Below are positions 34,801 to 49,800 of a DNA stretch of 64,000 bases, piece by piece (within the stretch, counting starts at the first letter, position 1; each line of letters begins with the position of its first letter). The stretch is from Amaranthus tricolor (taxonomy: Eukaryota > Streptophyta > Magnoliopsida > Caryophyllales > Amaranthaceae), in contig NC_080053.1 in NCBI RefSeq assembly GCF_026212465.1, forward strand, positions 12,487,140-12,551,139, written 5' to 3'. The notes under the pieces were generated by a model. That model was not told the origin of the DNA and searched no databases. It was given only the letters and a program-made list of their open reading frames with translations. A program made the position numbers and the translations under genes.

Positions 34801-37800
34801 CTTTATTAATCCATCTAAGTCTTCCATTGTGAGACAAGTCTCCCTGCATAGTCCATCAGTAAGAAGATCTTCAGGCGTCTCAGTACCTCGTACTGCAATT
34901 ACTACAGACCTTGTATCATGCAGAACCACAATGAAGTATGCAGCCTGGCACTTTCCCTGATATATCACAAATAGATCATTAGCACTACACAGAAACAAAT
35001 ACATAATCCAATAACTGCCTATAACATAAATGCTGAGGACTGGAAACAAGTATTAAGACACAGGACAAACGTAAAACACACAAAAATCATTACCAGGAAA
35101 ACCTATTATAGACATGAAACTCTTAATAAGAAATGACAAACTGAAGTGTGGCAACCTAAAAAATATTTCTGGAACGACAAAGTCGTCGATAATAAGAATA
35201 TTGATTTGACATGGGTTCATCTCTCCCTTGGTCTTAATTCTTAAAAACTTCCCAAAAAGGGGAAAAGATGAACTAAAAAATGGAGGATGTACTCTTAGCA
35301 TATATACTTGTATTTGCAGATTTATTCAACACCATTTGCGAATTTGATACTCTTAGTATATACGCAACAATAATAGCACACAATCCTATTACCCAAAGTG
35401 TATCGTTATGGACATGAAGTGCCCAGATTTTCTTCCAACAAATCAAATCCAACAGAATATGAATTTGAAAACTCAAGTCTGAACTTGCAAGATTGGAGAT
35501 CAATTAATTATAGTTAAAGTAATGGGAAATTCTCACCAAGTATATGACCTCACTCAGAATATTGAGATCTCCTGAACACTCGAAGATTTGAAATAATTTG
35601 CGGATACTATTGCTCGAAATATTTCAATTCGCTTGATTGATCGCATACCACTACACCAGAAATTCACACAATGAATGTTTGTTCTCAACTTAATTTTTCA
35701 TTAACTCTGAATCCTCTAATCTCACTTTCTAACATTATGGATGGGTATATAAGGATTCATCAACCTACATAAAGCATAACTCTAGTTCCATCGAAAATGC
35801 AACTCTCAATACGTAAAATGATAATAAATATGTTAATCTAATAACCTAAGGTAATCTTATCAACCAACTTAAAATAAACTTCCAAACTAATCAAAACATT
35901 ACAAATAAGACGTTGTAGGCGGGCTTCAAAATGAACTTTGACTCGCTAATATTAGATTGAGGACTAGTTGCCATCTTTGTCTTAATTCATATTTGCACAC
36001 GCTAGGAGATGACGACTCGTCAATGTTCGGTACCTAACGTCGACTCGGCATCCATAAGAAACGATTACAAATTCTATCTGGAACTCTGCATCTCCTGGCT
36101 CTTCTGATCTCCGCATGGTCTCTCAAACAGACCCCTTCTACGGAGACACCCATGTTCATGCAGCTCTTGTCTATGAAAACTCACTTTCATCCTCGACTAG
36201 ACTAAGCAAGCCATCAAACGCAACCGAAAAGATGCCTTTTTGTCAGTTTTATTAAGTGGAAAACAATCTAGTATCGTATCATGCATTTGCATAGTTTATA
36301 AAACCCATTATGTGGTTCCCATCTAGGTAGGTTTTGAGAGCAATCTTAACCTTCTTATAACAAAGAAGTTATTTCCAACTGACCCTTGATAGCAAACATC
36401 CTACAACTTCAGATAAACAAAAAACTATACATAATTTGAAACGCCACTTTACTAAGTTCAATCTAAATTCAAAATACTATAAATCTTAAGCTTCATTGAA
36501 AATAGACAATCCTAGCAATGCATTAAGGAAACAAAAAAGAATCAAAAAATAAGCTATTTGTCTAATAGGGCATACAGAGATATTGTGAAAATTTGCAATT
36601 TGACACAATAAGTAACAACCACCAGCAAATTAAAACATGAACATCATGAAAAATAAGACAAATACTAATCATATTATGTGGCTGCACCTGCAACACTCTC
36701 TAAGGCATCAAGATTTGACAAAATTTGAAACAAGTGTAACCACGAATTCAGAAATGGATTAGTCTAAAGGAGTTTATCACTGTTTATGGCTATTTCCTAA
36801 TTGGGGCAAAAAAGAATACACAAATATAGGATAAAATTGATTGAGTGCATGACATTGGAGGAGCTGAAACAATGACATCATGTATTATTAATCACAACCT
36901 TCATAACACCTAAATGGATAAATGCCTCCCTCTCATCTTCATTTTCTATTTCTTAGGATAACTTAGGGTAGGTATGATCAAAACATACCTTCCCTAAGAA
37001 CTTTAAAACCCAGACTTGATGGTTTTGAGGTATGGGTTTAAAAATCAAATCAACCAACACTAAGTATTAATTTTAAACATGCTAAACCCTATTTAACCCA
37101 TACATGATATCAAAACTTGGTGAAGCAAACACCCTTTTAATTAGCCCTTAATACATGTTTTTCCCCTTCCCAACATCACAAAAAATACATCTTTCATGGA
37201 TGATTCCCCCTCCCTAGTCCCCACTAATGTCCATCCCATTTCAGTCGCAGCATCGTGGCAAGCTCAAAAACCTTGATAATACAGTCACGAGTGATGCGGA
37301 CGATATTTGCAGTACGACTAACGCCACTTCGTTCCATAGTGTAAAAATACAGCATTGATCACGATCGACCAATACGGATGATTTTACGTTCAATGCGGCC
37401 TAAATTTCGATCGTGGTAAATTTAAAACCTTTAAAAATGGTCGTGATACAGTGATGCGGCCTTATTTTTATACTATACTTAGGCAATGTCAAGTTACACT
37501 TTGTTATGTATTATTGCATTTATTGCATAAAAGGTACTAGAAAGAAAAAAATAAATATAATAAGAGATGTGCGTAGTGCACCTCACTTATAGAAGGTGCA
37601 CGCCTTCACCAAGTGCGTCTTACATCTTGCTCATGACACTAAAAACTAAGCTCATCACAACATATTCCAACATTGACTTACGTGATAAAAATTGAACTTG
37701 TTATATGGAAGGTTTTAGTGTATTAAAATATACTAGACTAACCTGGTTTACGCGGCCACGTCGAAGAGCTTCCGGGGGTATATTAGCATATTTGAGAAAG

Positions 37801-40800
37801 GCTGCAGCATGCCCTCGCCACCAATTATCACCTTGGAGTACAGGTCGTCTAACCTTGGAAAGAGAACTAACAATTACTGATGTAACTTGTAGAGCCAAAT
37901 CAATCGACAATAAGATTGTGTTATACTTATGGTGAAGTATCCAAAGTTAAAATTTTATCTTAAAACATGATACTAAAGCAATAAACACTTGCATCAGGCA
38001 AGGTACCCGGTAGACTAAGACCTGTTACGATTCCATGCTGTAAGAACTCCTTGCCTATATAGCCATGCACATGGAAATAAGATAGGATTTCTACCAACAT
38101 CAAGCAAAGGACCCTGCATAGAACAATTGCATAAGCACAAAATTGAAATCATTCAAAATATACAGAGAAAGCTACAAAACAACGGATTTTCATCAGACCG
38201 TGTACGCAGCTTCAGCAAATGGGTGAAAGACAGTTGCCTCCTGAATCTTATCATCAGGAGCATCGATAGAATCAACATCTAATTTGGGAGACTGATTATG
38301 CATCTGCAATAAAGCCAGGCCTGCAAAGGAGAGAACCCATAGCATCAAGAATAGTTATGAAAATGAACAGGTGAAAGCACTTAGTGAGGAAGAGAGTTAG
38401 CAGGAATATGGTGTATTCTAGTTCTTGGAACTAACCCCATCAACCAATTAACTTATACTAAGAAATATATGTAAAGTAGCTAAAAGGAGACTACCATAAC
38501 CTAGTACAGACTTCCCAAAACATGGTGCACACTAATGTACTATATTGAGGATGAGTATTAGTAGCAACATGTTCAACCAGGTGCGTTCTAGTTCTTGGAA
38601 CTAACTCCATTTGCCATTTCACTTATATTAATGAAAATATTTTATGTTTGGAAGAAAAAGTACTATTATCAAGTGCAGACATCCCAGATCGTGGTGCACA
38701 GTGCTCTAGGAGGCGATGGTCACCAATACAAAGGATTTAAAGGGAGTTGTAGAAAAGGATGGAGGCAAAGAACACTACATACACAGAGCCTAATGTCTAA
38801 GTTTTGACTTCAAGCAAGTAATGAAATTACACAGTTGAGGCCTATCTTTGAAAAAATAGCTAGTCTATTGTTCATACAGCAATAACTAAATATCATGATG
38901 TGCACACTTGGAAGAGTTACTTTGCCCACCCCACAGCTGAACAACGAAGAAAAAGTACTATTATCAAGTGCAGATATCTAGTTCCGTTTTCAAAGCTTAT
39001 AATAGGCTACTTGTGTTAGTGCAAGATTTTTCTTTGAGGCTTTATCAATTACAGCAAAATTTCTCTCTAGTTAGAAAGAATATGTGAAATGCATCTGGAA
39101 TACACATGATTGTTAATTACAAATCTAATCATTTGTTACTTAGATCAGCGCTCCATATTATGTTTTATCCATTTCTTTAGCGACACTTGCATAGTATGGA
39201 CTCTTTTTTTTGGGAGGAGGGGGGGTGGTGTATGAGGGGGTTAGGTAAGTACACATTTAAGAATAACAAGTAGCTAATATGTTGATTAATGGCCTAATCA
39301 AAAATGCATCAAATAGCAGTGCTCTTAAAATCAGTTTCACAATCAAGCAGATCATCATATTGCAATTTGCGCTTATATTCATGTACGCAATTCATGATGT
39401 GGCAAAATTGAGAACAAATAAAGCAAACTGGTAGAATTGAACAAGTACGAAATATTGGCATGGAAAAAGTCATGGATCACTTTATGAATGTTTAGATATT
39501 TACTGTTTTGCTTAGAAGAAGCAAGCTAGTTATTGTAATAACAATAATATATATGATTAAATGTTATGATTCAATTTGTTTATAGTAAAGTTGGTTCACC
39601 CTGGTTTGTGCTAGCGTTTGTTGAATCCATTTTCAAGAGAGTTGGGAGTTGGGACGTCGTTTAGTTCTACATCTTTTATAAGAATATCCATGAAGTTGTG
39701 CATCAAGAAAGTCAAAAAATAACAGATGTGAAACCATCACTTATGCATCACTAGGGTTTACAGCAGAGAACCAAAAGAAAAATTGGTAAAGAACACAAGT
39801 AGGAAATAGTTTCTGACTGTTTAATGACAAGTCTGCCAATATCTCGACATCCGAAGCCTTCTTCTAAACTGGATTGTTGTTTCACATACTTGTAGCAGCC
39901 CAACGGGCGGGGAAAAAAAGAGGTAATTCATTCTCGAATTAACTTTTTAGTTGAACTATTTTCTGGTTCATCAATGCCCTTTGATAAGCACCACAAGATC
40001 ACTGTAAGCTTCTAAAAACATAAATCAAAATCTCCATTCTCCTTTTTAAAGCCAAGAAAATAGCTTTCAACTTATATTATTTTTATTAGACCTGGGAAAA
40101 TTTGATCCGACTCGAAAATGAACCCGGGACCCGACCCGACAAAACCTGAACCCGACCGACCCGAAAGCGACTTAATCCGAAACATGACCGACCCGATAAT
40201 TACCCGACCGAAAATGACCCGACCGGAAACCGACCTGTTTTGACAGATTTAATATCAATTTTTAGAGTAATTTCAATGTTAGAATTCATTTCAAATAAAA
40301 TTTTAGTTTTCAAAGTATCTCAACATATTGAGTATATCACTTGAACACTAAAACTCATCAATAGATCTCAAAAAACACGTATTTAACGTCTTTTTAGCCA
40401 TCGTAATTATTTTTCTTTAAAAACAGGACGTTATAATCATCTTAATTGAATACATGTATCTTGTTAAATCAGTCAAATGAGTTTTTAATTCTTCTACATT
40501 TCAGTAAGCAAATCAATATAATTTATACGAACGTTTCGCACGTTTGAATGAGCTTTTCAAAAAACGAATGTTGCTACCCTAAATTATAAAACACGTATCT
40601 TATAAGACGAAATAAGTACTTAGTTAGTTGTATATCTTTCCAACATGAAAATTGCGAAGATAATTTTAACGTCATTTTTATCTAACGTTACAATTATAAT
40701 AAACAAAATAACTTTTATAAAGCGCGTATCTTACAAGTCTTTCAAAATAAGTATTAATTCCCCTATTTTTCTTGCACTTAAATGAACCTGACATACCAAC

Positions 40801-43800
40801 TATTTTTTGAAAATCGTACATGTAATTTCTCTAATGATTTTTTTTAGACATTTTAATGTTTTTTTTTATGTTGAATTAGTCGATTGGATATTCTAATGTT
40901 TTATGGTAACCTGTTGGGTCAATCCGAACCTACCCGAAACCCAGAGTGATCCGACCTGAAACCGACCTGATCCGAAACTAACCCGACCCGAAAATGACCC
41001 GACCGAAATTGACCCGACCCAAAACCCGACCGACCGACCGTTTTCCCAGGTCTAATTTTTATCTTAAAAAAAAGCTATTAATAAGCCTTCAAGAGGAAAA
41101 AAGCATAAGACCTTAAAAGCAATCAAATATTCAAATCTGGCGGTAAGCTATACTTACATTAGTTACTGCAACTTCAATTGGAAATTTCTCTTTTACATAA
41201 ACATTATATGCAAGTGATGAGGAAGCATAATTATCTTCATGTTTATCAATATGCAAAGAAATTTTGATAAACAAAGAAGGTTAATTCGAAAGATAGGAGG
41301 GACCAAAAGTTCACCATAATTCAATGGTAAATTTTTTAAAAATTAATCGAAAGAACTGTAATAACATATCAGTTAGAAAGAGATATGCCAAAAACTCTAA
41401 GAGCATATTCCCAAAAGAAGATTAATGCACCACCCTAAAGGTAGACAACAGACTGGCTAGAGAATAGGTTTATCACTAATCAGGTTACAAACTCTGGAGA
41501 GAGGACAATATAATGCCTAGGGCCCTAGACCACTATCAACCGACCCTTGCTTACAACCACCTAAAGGTTAAAAACAATGGATTTAAAGAATGTGATGTCA
41601 ATGAGATTAAGTGACGACCGCCTACTATAGACCTATTTTGCCCATAATTATAGTTAAACTAGCAAGCAATGTGGCGGATTATCAATGGCCAAAAGAACAA
41701 TAGCAGAGGTGTTAGCAACATGCCCGTTGTCATTTAAGCTAGCAAACACTAACAACGGTCTAGTCAAACACAGTAAGCTACAACAAGAGGTCAGCCTTCA
41801 ACCATAGTAATTCGTAAGTTAGTGGGTCCAGTCTACCAATGGGTGCCAATTGAAAGAAAACCCCTTACCAACCCAACCAAGGAGGGAGCCAGTTTAATGG
41901 CAGCGGGACAATGTGATTATAATGTTGTTACAGAAAAAAACATCTTTGAAATACAAAACCCCTTCAAAAATATTGTTGAGAACATAACATTCGACTGTTT
42001 GGTAAATTCTAACCAACGCAAGCTTTATAAGCCCTACTTGTAGAAACAAAATGACACCTTATCATCTACTGATGCTCGAACAATGATAGAGAATAATATA
42101 GCATTCATAATGAGCTCAAATAACAACGAACCTGCCAAAAATTCCAAATGCCCCGTGCCTGTGGCGCGATATGTGACAAGATCACCCAACAATTGGGCCA
42201 CTGAATTAATCTCATCCTCCTCCATGTTTTTCCTGAATAATTTCAAACAAAAGTGTTATACTAACTATAATCAAATATTTTTGAGAAAGAAGTAGCTAGG
42301 TGGCTTACAAGTATTTGACTCGACCCAGGCAACATAAAGCTTCACGAATACCATGGTCAAATACCTCCTGATAATGAGCTTTCCAGGCAATATCTTGCTT
42401 GTCATAAAAAGATCTCCATCTTAGAACATCAGAACTTGCAAAGCATTGCAGCACTGCTACGAAACACACCATTATCAGAAAAGCAACCAAAAGATGCTTC
42501 TTCCACCATCCGTGACTAGAAAGTGACACTGCATTACAAACAAGTTTGAGGTAAAGTTCTAGTGTTGAGAGATAACAAGGAAAAAATGGCAGTTTTAGGG
42601 ATGAAAAAACCACAAAATTAAGAAAATGCAATGCATATATCTATAGTAAGTTGAAACCACGAAATTAAGAAAATGCAATGCATACATCTATAGCAAGTTA
42701 CCTAAGTCGTGATTGAAAGGTACATAATGTGATCAAAGTACCTCTACAAAGGATTGACAAGAATCTAACTAAAGAGATAGCAACAAAATTGTGTCAACCC
42801 AATGCAAATAAGCGGTTCCAGCTGTCTTGCCTAAGGTTTGGGGGGTGGGATTGTGTAACTATACGAAAGTTTTAGTATTATGCAATAGAAACCCACATAA
42901 AATATTCATATATTAGTACCCCAAAAGCATGTGTTTCACTATTGAGACCTAGTTTTGGAAGGAAGGCCTTTATTTGAAAGGTTTGGTACTTAGGTTCATT
43001 TTATTGTTAAAATTCACTAGCACTATTATATAGTAGAATGTTTGGTTGTCTGAAAAGATCATTACAGGGAGATGGAAGTACTAAGATGCTTATGTTAAGA
43101 AGTGGAAGACATAATGTATAGAATTCAAAATGAAGAAATAAGAAAGGGTCTTGTAATCATAAATTTTTTAAATAAATTCAGACAATTTTTTTTACAATGG
43201 TTAGGTCAAGAATGAACTAGTTTGAAAAGTGGAAACTTAGAAATTGAAAGTGTTTAGAAGCAGAAGGCATAAGCACAGTGAAAATTAACATGACAACTTG
43301 AGAGTTGCATAAGCATATGACAATAGAAAGGAATGATTGGAGGAGAATATATATAGGTTATCATTGGAATTAATTTTCATAGTTGTAGATTAATATTAGA
43401 TAGGAACAAATATAATATAATCTCAGCTATCAATGCATGCTGAGTGGTTTGGGCTTTGGCATTGTTTTTGTGCCATTGTTGGTGGAAAATTGATTAAAAA
43501 CATTGTAAGATCATGAAGGAAAGAAGTAGGGTAGTATCTTAATTCTTACAATCCAGCAATCCAGTTATATATATATATGATTTTACTTTCCCATAAACCA
43601 TGCAAGATTTCCATTTAACATCAATCTTGTTTGAAAAGGTTGAGCACATTATTTTTAAAAATGAATCGATGAGGGCTATCAGTGGGCCACTTTATTTAAA
43701 GAAAAAAGTTATAGGCATTTTCTTTGCTCCCTCCTACATCGAAGATATAAAGAAACGAAAATGATGCAACCTTGGTTTTTCAGTATTGGTCTAAAACTAC

Positions 43801-46800
43801 TTTAAATTGTCTTTTCGACAGCATAATTCAAAATACCAATTATGAAATATAGATACCTGAAACAATTGTATTATTAGGAGATTTCATTAGTCGTTTTTAG
43901 CGCCTAATTTTTCTTATATATTTGTTCGTTACTAATTATAATTTAATTAGTGATGGTAGTAATTTTAAAAATCTCTACAATGATTAGAAACTTGTTAATT
44001 CGTAATGTGATTATGAATCGTAACAAGTAACGTAAACTTTGGAGGTAAAACTTAAAGTTGAGCAACTACCCATAATAGTTCGAGAAAATTTTAATTATTA
44101 CCCAAGCATATTATATAACCATGATGGGAGTAAATTAAATATTTCACACATATACAAGTGATTTTTAAACATGAAGTACAAGTTATAACTTGTTACATGT
44201 ACAATAATTTTTACCCAGACCTTAAACTATCTTAGATAAACCTTTCCTACACTATAATAGATCAAATTATGGACAAAAATCACCAAAAAAACAACCCCAA
44301 CCAGCCATGCTAAAGCTGTCCTACTCCCCCTTATAGCCCTTTGTATACTTACATACACAAGCTAAAAACTCTACCCAAGAACCCCTTTTGTTCTACCCAA
44401 AGCTTGTGCATCATTACAAGCATGCAAGAGGCAAATATTTGAAGCAAAAACACTCTATTTTCTGAACAATTATTCAGCCATAAACCCCAACACATTGCTC
44501 CCAACTTCATCCATGAACAAACATTAGAATCCTTCAAACTTTCAATAACTAAAACACCTTCTTTTCTCATCAAATCTTCTTCAAAAACCCATCTAAAACT
44601 TCTGAAAATTTATGTTTATAAACTCAAATCTCCCATAAAAATAATCTTCATCTTAAGAGCTTTCCACAGACACCAAACTTGAAGAAATCCACCAAGTATA
44701 GAGTAACTTATGTTCATTTTTTTATTCCACTAGTTTTTGTTAAAACTTGTTCATGTAAAACATTTTTTTTTACATGAATCTTTCTATAAACTAAAATCAT
44801 TATAAAATGAGTATTTTATCTCTAAATTAAGAAAATCATCACTTATAAATCTATAAAAATCGGTCATAATAGAAAGTAAGAAGATGTATTTCCACAAACA
44901 TATAAACTTTGTTACTTAAAGGATTCAAGTAAAATTATGGGACTTAACTAAGTGTGTTGCTCAACATAATAAGTATACTCCAAATATGTGAAAATCATCA
45001 CAAGTATTAGTCTAACAACTCTAACTTGGGAAAGTTAATTGCATGTTAGAAATCCAAAATTATTATTGATTTTTGGATGAATGCAATATGTTTAGTTGAA
45101 GAGTTGGAGTTGAGACTAGAAGGGCAAGGACCCGAAGTTAGAACCACTTCTAAGAACGCGTAGGAGCTTACGGAATAATTATATAGGCTTGGAGTCGAGG
45201 TATGTCATATGGGGTGATTTTTAAAGGATTTAAGAACAAGTTGGGAAAGTTTTTGTATAAACTTGTTTTTAAAAAACGATAAAATTTCCAAAGAGAAGTT
45301 CTTAAATCTTAAAAAATGATGTCAAAATGATACATTTGTTTGTGGAATAATTAATTATATGTATTATTATTGTGGGCATCATGCATGTCGATTTTATAAA
45401 TTATTGTATGTTTAAAGGCATGTTTAACACTACTTTGTGAAAGTTATTGTGATGGAAATGATTATATGAATTTGAAAATATTTGAAATTCATTTTAAAAG
45501 AGATTTCCAGTAGCTATATGTTAAGAAAATTTCTTGGATACTTTTTGTTGAGATTATTCGTTAAATTGATATTTTAATGGATTTTAAGGTGTTAAATACT
45601 CTTATTATAAAACATGGTATTAGATGAACTCTTCATCATCAAAAATAATTAATAAAAACATATTATAATGTCTCCAATAAGATTTGGCCAAAATATATTT
45701 AGTTTGAAACTTTTTTTTTATGATTTTTGAATAATCGTTAAATTGTTTAACGGTAAATTGTAAAATGGTAAAATATAAAATATAAAATAATTACCAAACA
45801 AAGACATATGGACTTGAAATTTTTATCACATACTCATATGGATAGTGGGTAAAATTGGTAAAAGTTTGGGAAGGTTTCGTTGACATTTAAGGACCTTAAT
45901 AATTTTTACTCAGTTATTAATAATCGGTAAGTTTGAAAACTGTAAAATATAAAATAAATACTAACTGACGTCTTTTGGAAATGAAAATTTTATGAGACAC
46001 TTATATAAACAGTAGATACATGTTCAAAAATTTATATGAATTTTCGTGACCATATATGGACTTAAATAAATTTTATTCGGTTTATCGGTAAAATAACGAT
46101 ATTAATTATTAAAAATACCCCACATGATTTTTAATGGTTATTTAAAATTTTATACCCCTTAAAATAGCTTCTGAAATACCATATAATTTTTATAATATTT
46201 TATTCGGACTAATTTTAAACCTATTTTATTCTATTTATCGATAAAATGTCTATACAAAATGATAAAATATCATACATGACTTTTATAAGTTCAAATGGCC
46301 TAATAAACATGTTATATGACTTCTAGAACTTTGGTATAATTTTATAAAATAAATTATTAATTATTTACTAAATCATCAAATTAATAGAAAATGTTTATTT
46401 ATTAAAAGGTGTCATATTGTTAATTAAATTTAGGTAAAAATAGACCTATATCAACAATTTATAATTATATTAATAACCTACTGCCTCATAGTATAAAATA
46501 AGTTTAAATTAGATGGTTAATAAATTTTACGGATTTAAGACACCATTTAAATAACGGTAAATACCCAAATTGTCGAAAATAATTGTTAGATCATTATAAA
46601 TTCGCATAACCAATTATAATCTGATGGGACAACCTTAAATTCATTTTAAGTAAGGTATTATGATGACTTGATTAATTTGGGCCTTGTTAAAGAATTAATA
46701 TGTATTTTGTAAATCAATTATCGATTTTATTACCGGCAAAACTAGCTCGTATTTAAGAAAATAGTGTTTTATGAATTCTTCTGTCATAATAATTTTATAG

Positions 46801-49800
46801 ACTTAAGAATCATATTCTAGTTGTTTTGAAAGAATTTCAAAACCCTTTTAAGTTACATTTACTTTAAGAAGGATTGAAACGAAACATTTTAGTGGTTTCC
46901 TTAAAAAATCGTATTGAACTTTAATCACTTTTTGTTACGATGCATTTCCATACATGCTAGTGATGCCCCAATATAATACAAAGGTTATGTTTAATGATAT
47001 AATTATGTTAAGCATGTTTTACCCATGTGGGAAATATTATGATTTGATTTTGCTAAATCGCAAATAAAGTATGTTTTGCTATGTGCAAATAAAAGATGTT
47101 TATTATATGGAAAAAGTTAATATTTTTGACTTTCAAATGCTATTAAAATTACAAGATATATATTATATACAAAAAATGTTTTAGCCTAAATGGCGGGTAC
47201 ATATGCCACAGCAAATGTTGTGTGCATGATTAAACGACTCACCAATGCTGAGCGCGTATTGTTCACAATACCATTGTGTTACACTTGCCGAACATGTCGC
47301 GGACGGTAGACCGACTACTAAACGAGTCACAAGATGACTTACAGAGTACCCATGTAAACTTATGATATGAGTTTGAAATCGATTTGAATCCATTGAGATC
47401 TTATGATTTATGATGAAAAATGAGAATTTGAAATGACTATAGAGCCATTGAACTAGATTTGAATGATAATATGATTTATCAAATGAAAAAGCATATTTCA
47501 AAACGAATTTACGCAAATAAAAAAAGGTTTTAATAACTTCTTTGACGGACAACAGTGTGTTTATACTCAGCCTTTTGCTGATACTATGCTTTGTATGTTT
47601 TTCCAATGGTTTTGTTTTTAGAGTAAACCCCTATGGCACCTCGACGGAGAATGGATATGCGAGCGGAAGATGAACCCGAGTGGGAGTATGACTCCCCTTT
47701 TGTCTCTTTATTGTATTTGAGAGACTATTAGTTTAGATTTAGACTATTTTAAGAATGTAATTTGAACTTTGGACTTATTTCGATTTGGTTGTAATTTTCC
47801 TATATTTTGGACAGTTAAGACTTTCGTTATATTACTTTGGTTTGGTTCAAGTATTATACTTGGATATTGGTTTGACCTTTAAGTAACCCCTTAATTGTGT
47901 TGGCAAAAGTAAGCTTCCGCTTGAGTAATACTAAATTCCAGTTAGTGTTTGCCTTCATAATTCGAGGCGGTTACAATTCCCTTTTAAAATTTTAAAAATT
48001 AACGATTTGCACCAAAAAAATAATTAACTCAAACATTTGAGTACATGATTGTGAAAATGAAATTATTGAGTTGGATACGAAAAAAAAAGGACAAAATTCA
48101 AGAACAAATCAAAATGATTCATGCCAAAAGGAAGAAAAATATAATACAAACATGTGCCAACATTTTAATTCGTTTAGCCAAATAAGCAGGGTAAGAACAA
48201 AAGAAGGTAGAAAAGAGAATGGGATAAAAAGATATCTGATATCAAAATGTAATCCTTGAGAAGTTGAGAGATAGAGGTAGACTCAAAGAGTTAAGGGCGG
48301 CAAATAAGAGGCTTGAGAGCAGTGAGTCCTCATATTAAGCATCTACTAACTCCACCCCCGACACACACAAACACACATCCCACCCAACCCCCAACCCCCA
48401 CTAAGAGATAGGGAGAAGAGCCCATACTAGTCATACAATCTCTAACCCACCCTTCCTGTCTCTGAGCACACCCAAATGAGCAGGTTAAATCTCATTTTTA
48501 ATAACCATGAACCAAGTTGTTGAATAGTTCTTTATAAGTTAATGTGATAAACCCATATACTTAAGGGAGATCACTTAATGATACTTCCTTCTTAGCTCAT
48601 AATTTTGTTTGTTCACCAAATCCCATGCAAAAGTCAAAACCTAAAAGGCTTCAACATTGAGTTTGAAGTATTGGAAGCAAAAAAAAAAAAAAGGCCTTCA
48701 AAACTCATAAATAATCTTTATTGAGTTCAAACTTGTTATGTAACAAAAAGCCCATGCATTAAAGCACTAGATTAAAAGACATCTTGAAAGCCCATTTTTA
48801 TATCTCAAATAAACTATTGTAAGGCTTACAAATTTATAGTCAATTTTAAAGTGAATACTAAAGAAAAAAAATGAACAAGAAAGTTAATGAATGAACTTAT
48901 ACTCATATTAAGGAGAAAGAGCATGTAGAAGAAGGGGTTCGACAACATGATCCAATGAGGTTCAAGAGAAAGAATGTGACAATACTTTTATGATGTTATC
49001 ATTCACCTATTGTAAACGTCCACCTCTATCGAGCTTAGAACGACTATTAAATTTACAATCTTGCTCAATCACCAAGTATTTGTCCGACTCAAAATTTTTT
49101 TCTACATTGCACATTGTTCAATATTGACTTGCAAATAGTTAGTTACTATTTACAAACATAGAATTCCCTAGTACTAAACTTCTCTAAAGTGGAACTCTTC
49201 TAAAAATCACCAAAGTTAAACTCAGATCTCAACAAATTTAGGAAGAGATATGACATATTTATTTAAAGTAGAGAAAATCATACCTAAAGCACAATCATTC
49301 AATGAAGTATGGCCAACCAACACAAACATGAGATACATTGCTGATAAAAACTGCACCACTGTAACAATTGTTGCTAACCTTGTCCACCAAAGCCATCTTT
49401 TGTATTTCAGCTGTCCAACATATGATGTCATTATGTTCTGCTTAGTATGAAGCAACAAAACAGACTACGACTACAGGATATGAACTATATAAATTCCATA
49501 AGTTTTACTAGAAGATCTTAAACAAAGAATTCCATCAAAAGATTATTCAAGCTTTTGAGTTTTGAATCAAATAATGTCAAAATAGATTCAAGTATTTTAT
49601 GAGTTCATGAGCCAAAATTGATGCACACCTCCAAAGTGGCTTACCAAATACTTACTAAAGATATTAGTCTTTTCGAAATATTTAAGAAACTATTTCAACA
49701 AGCTAAGTGATTATGTGGGGTGTGCATGTCATTTTCATTCAATTAAACCTTTGAAAGTTAGATTTTCTTGGTCACCTTTTTGCAATTATCCATACAAGAA

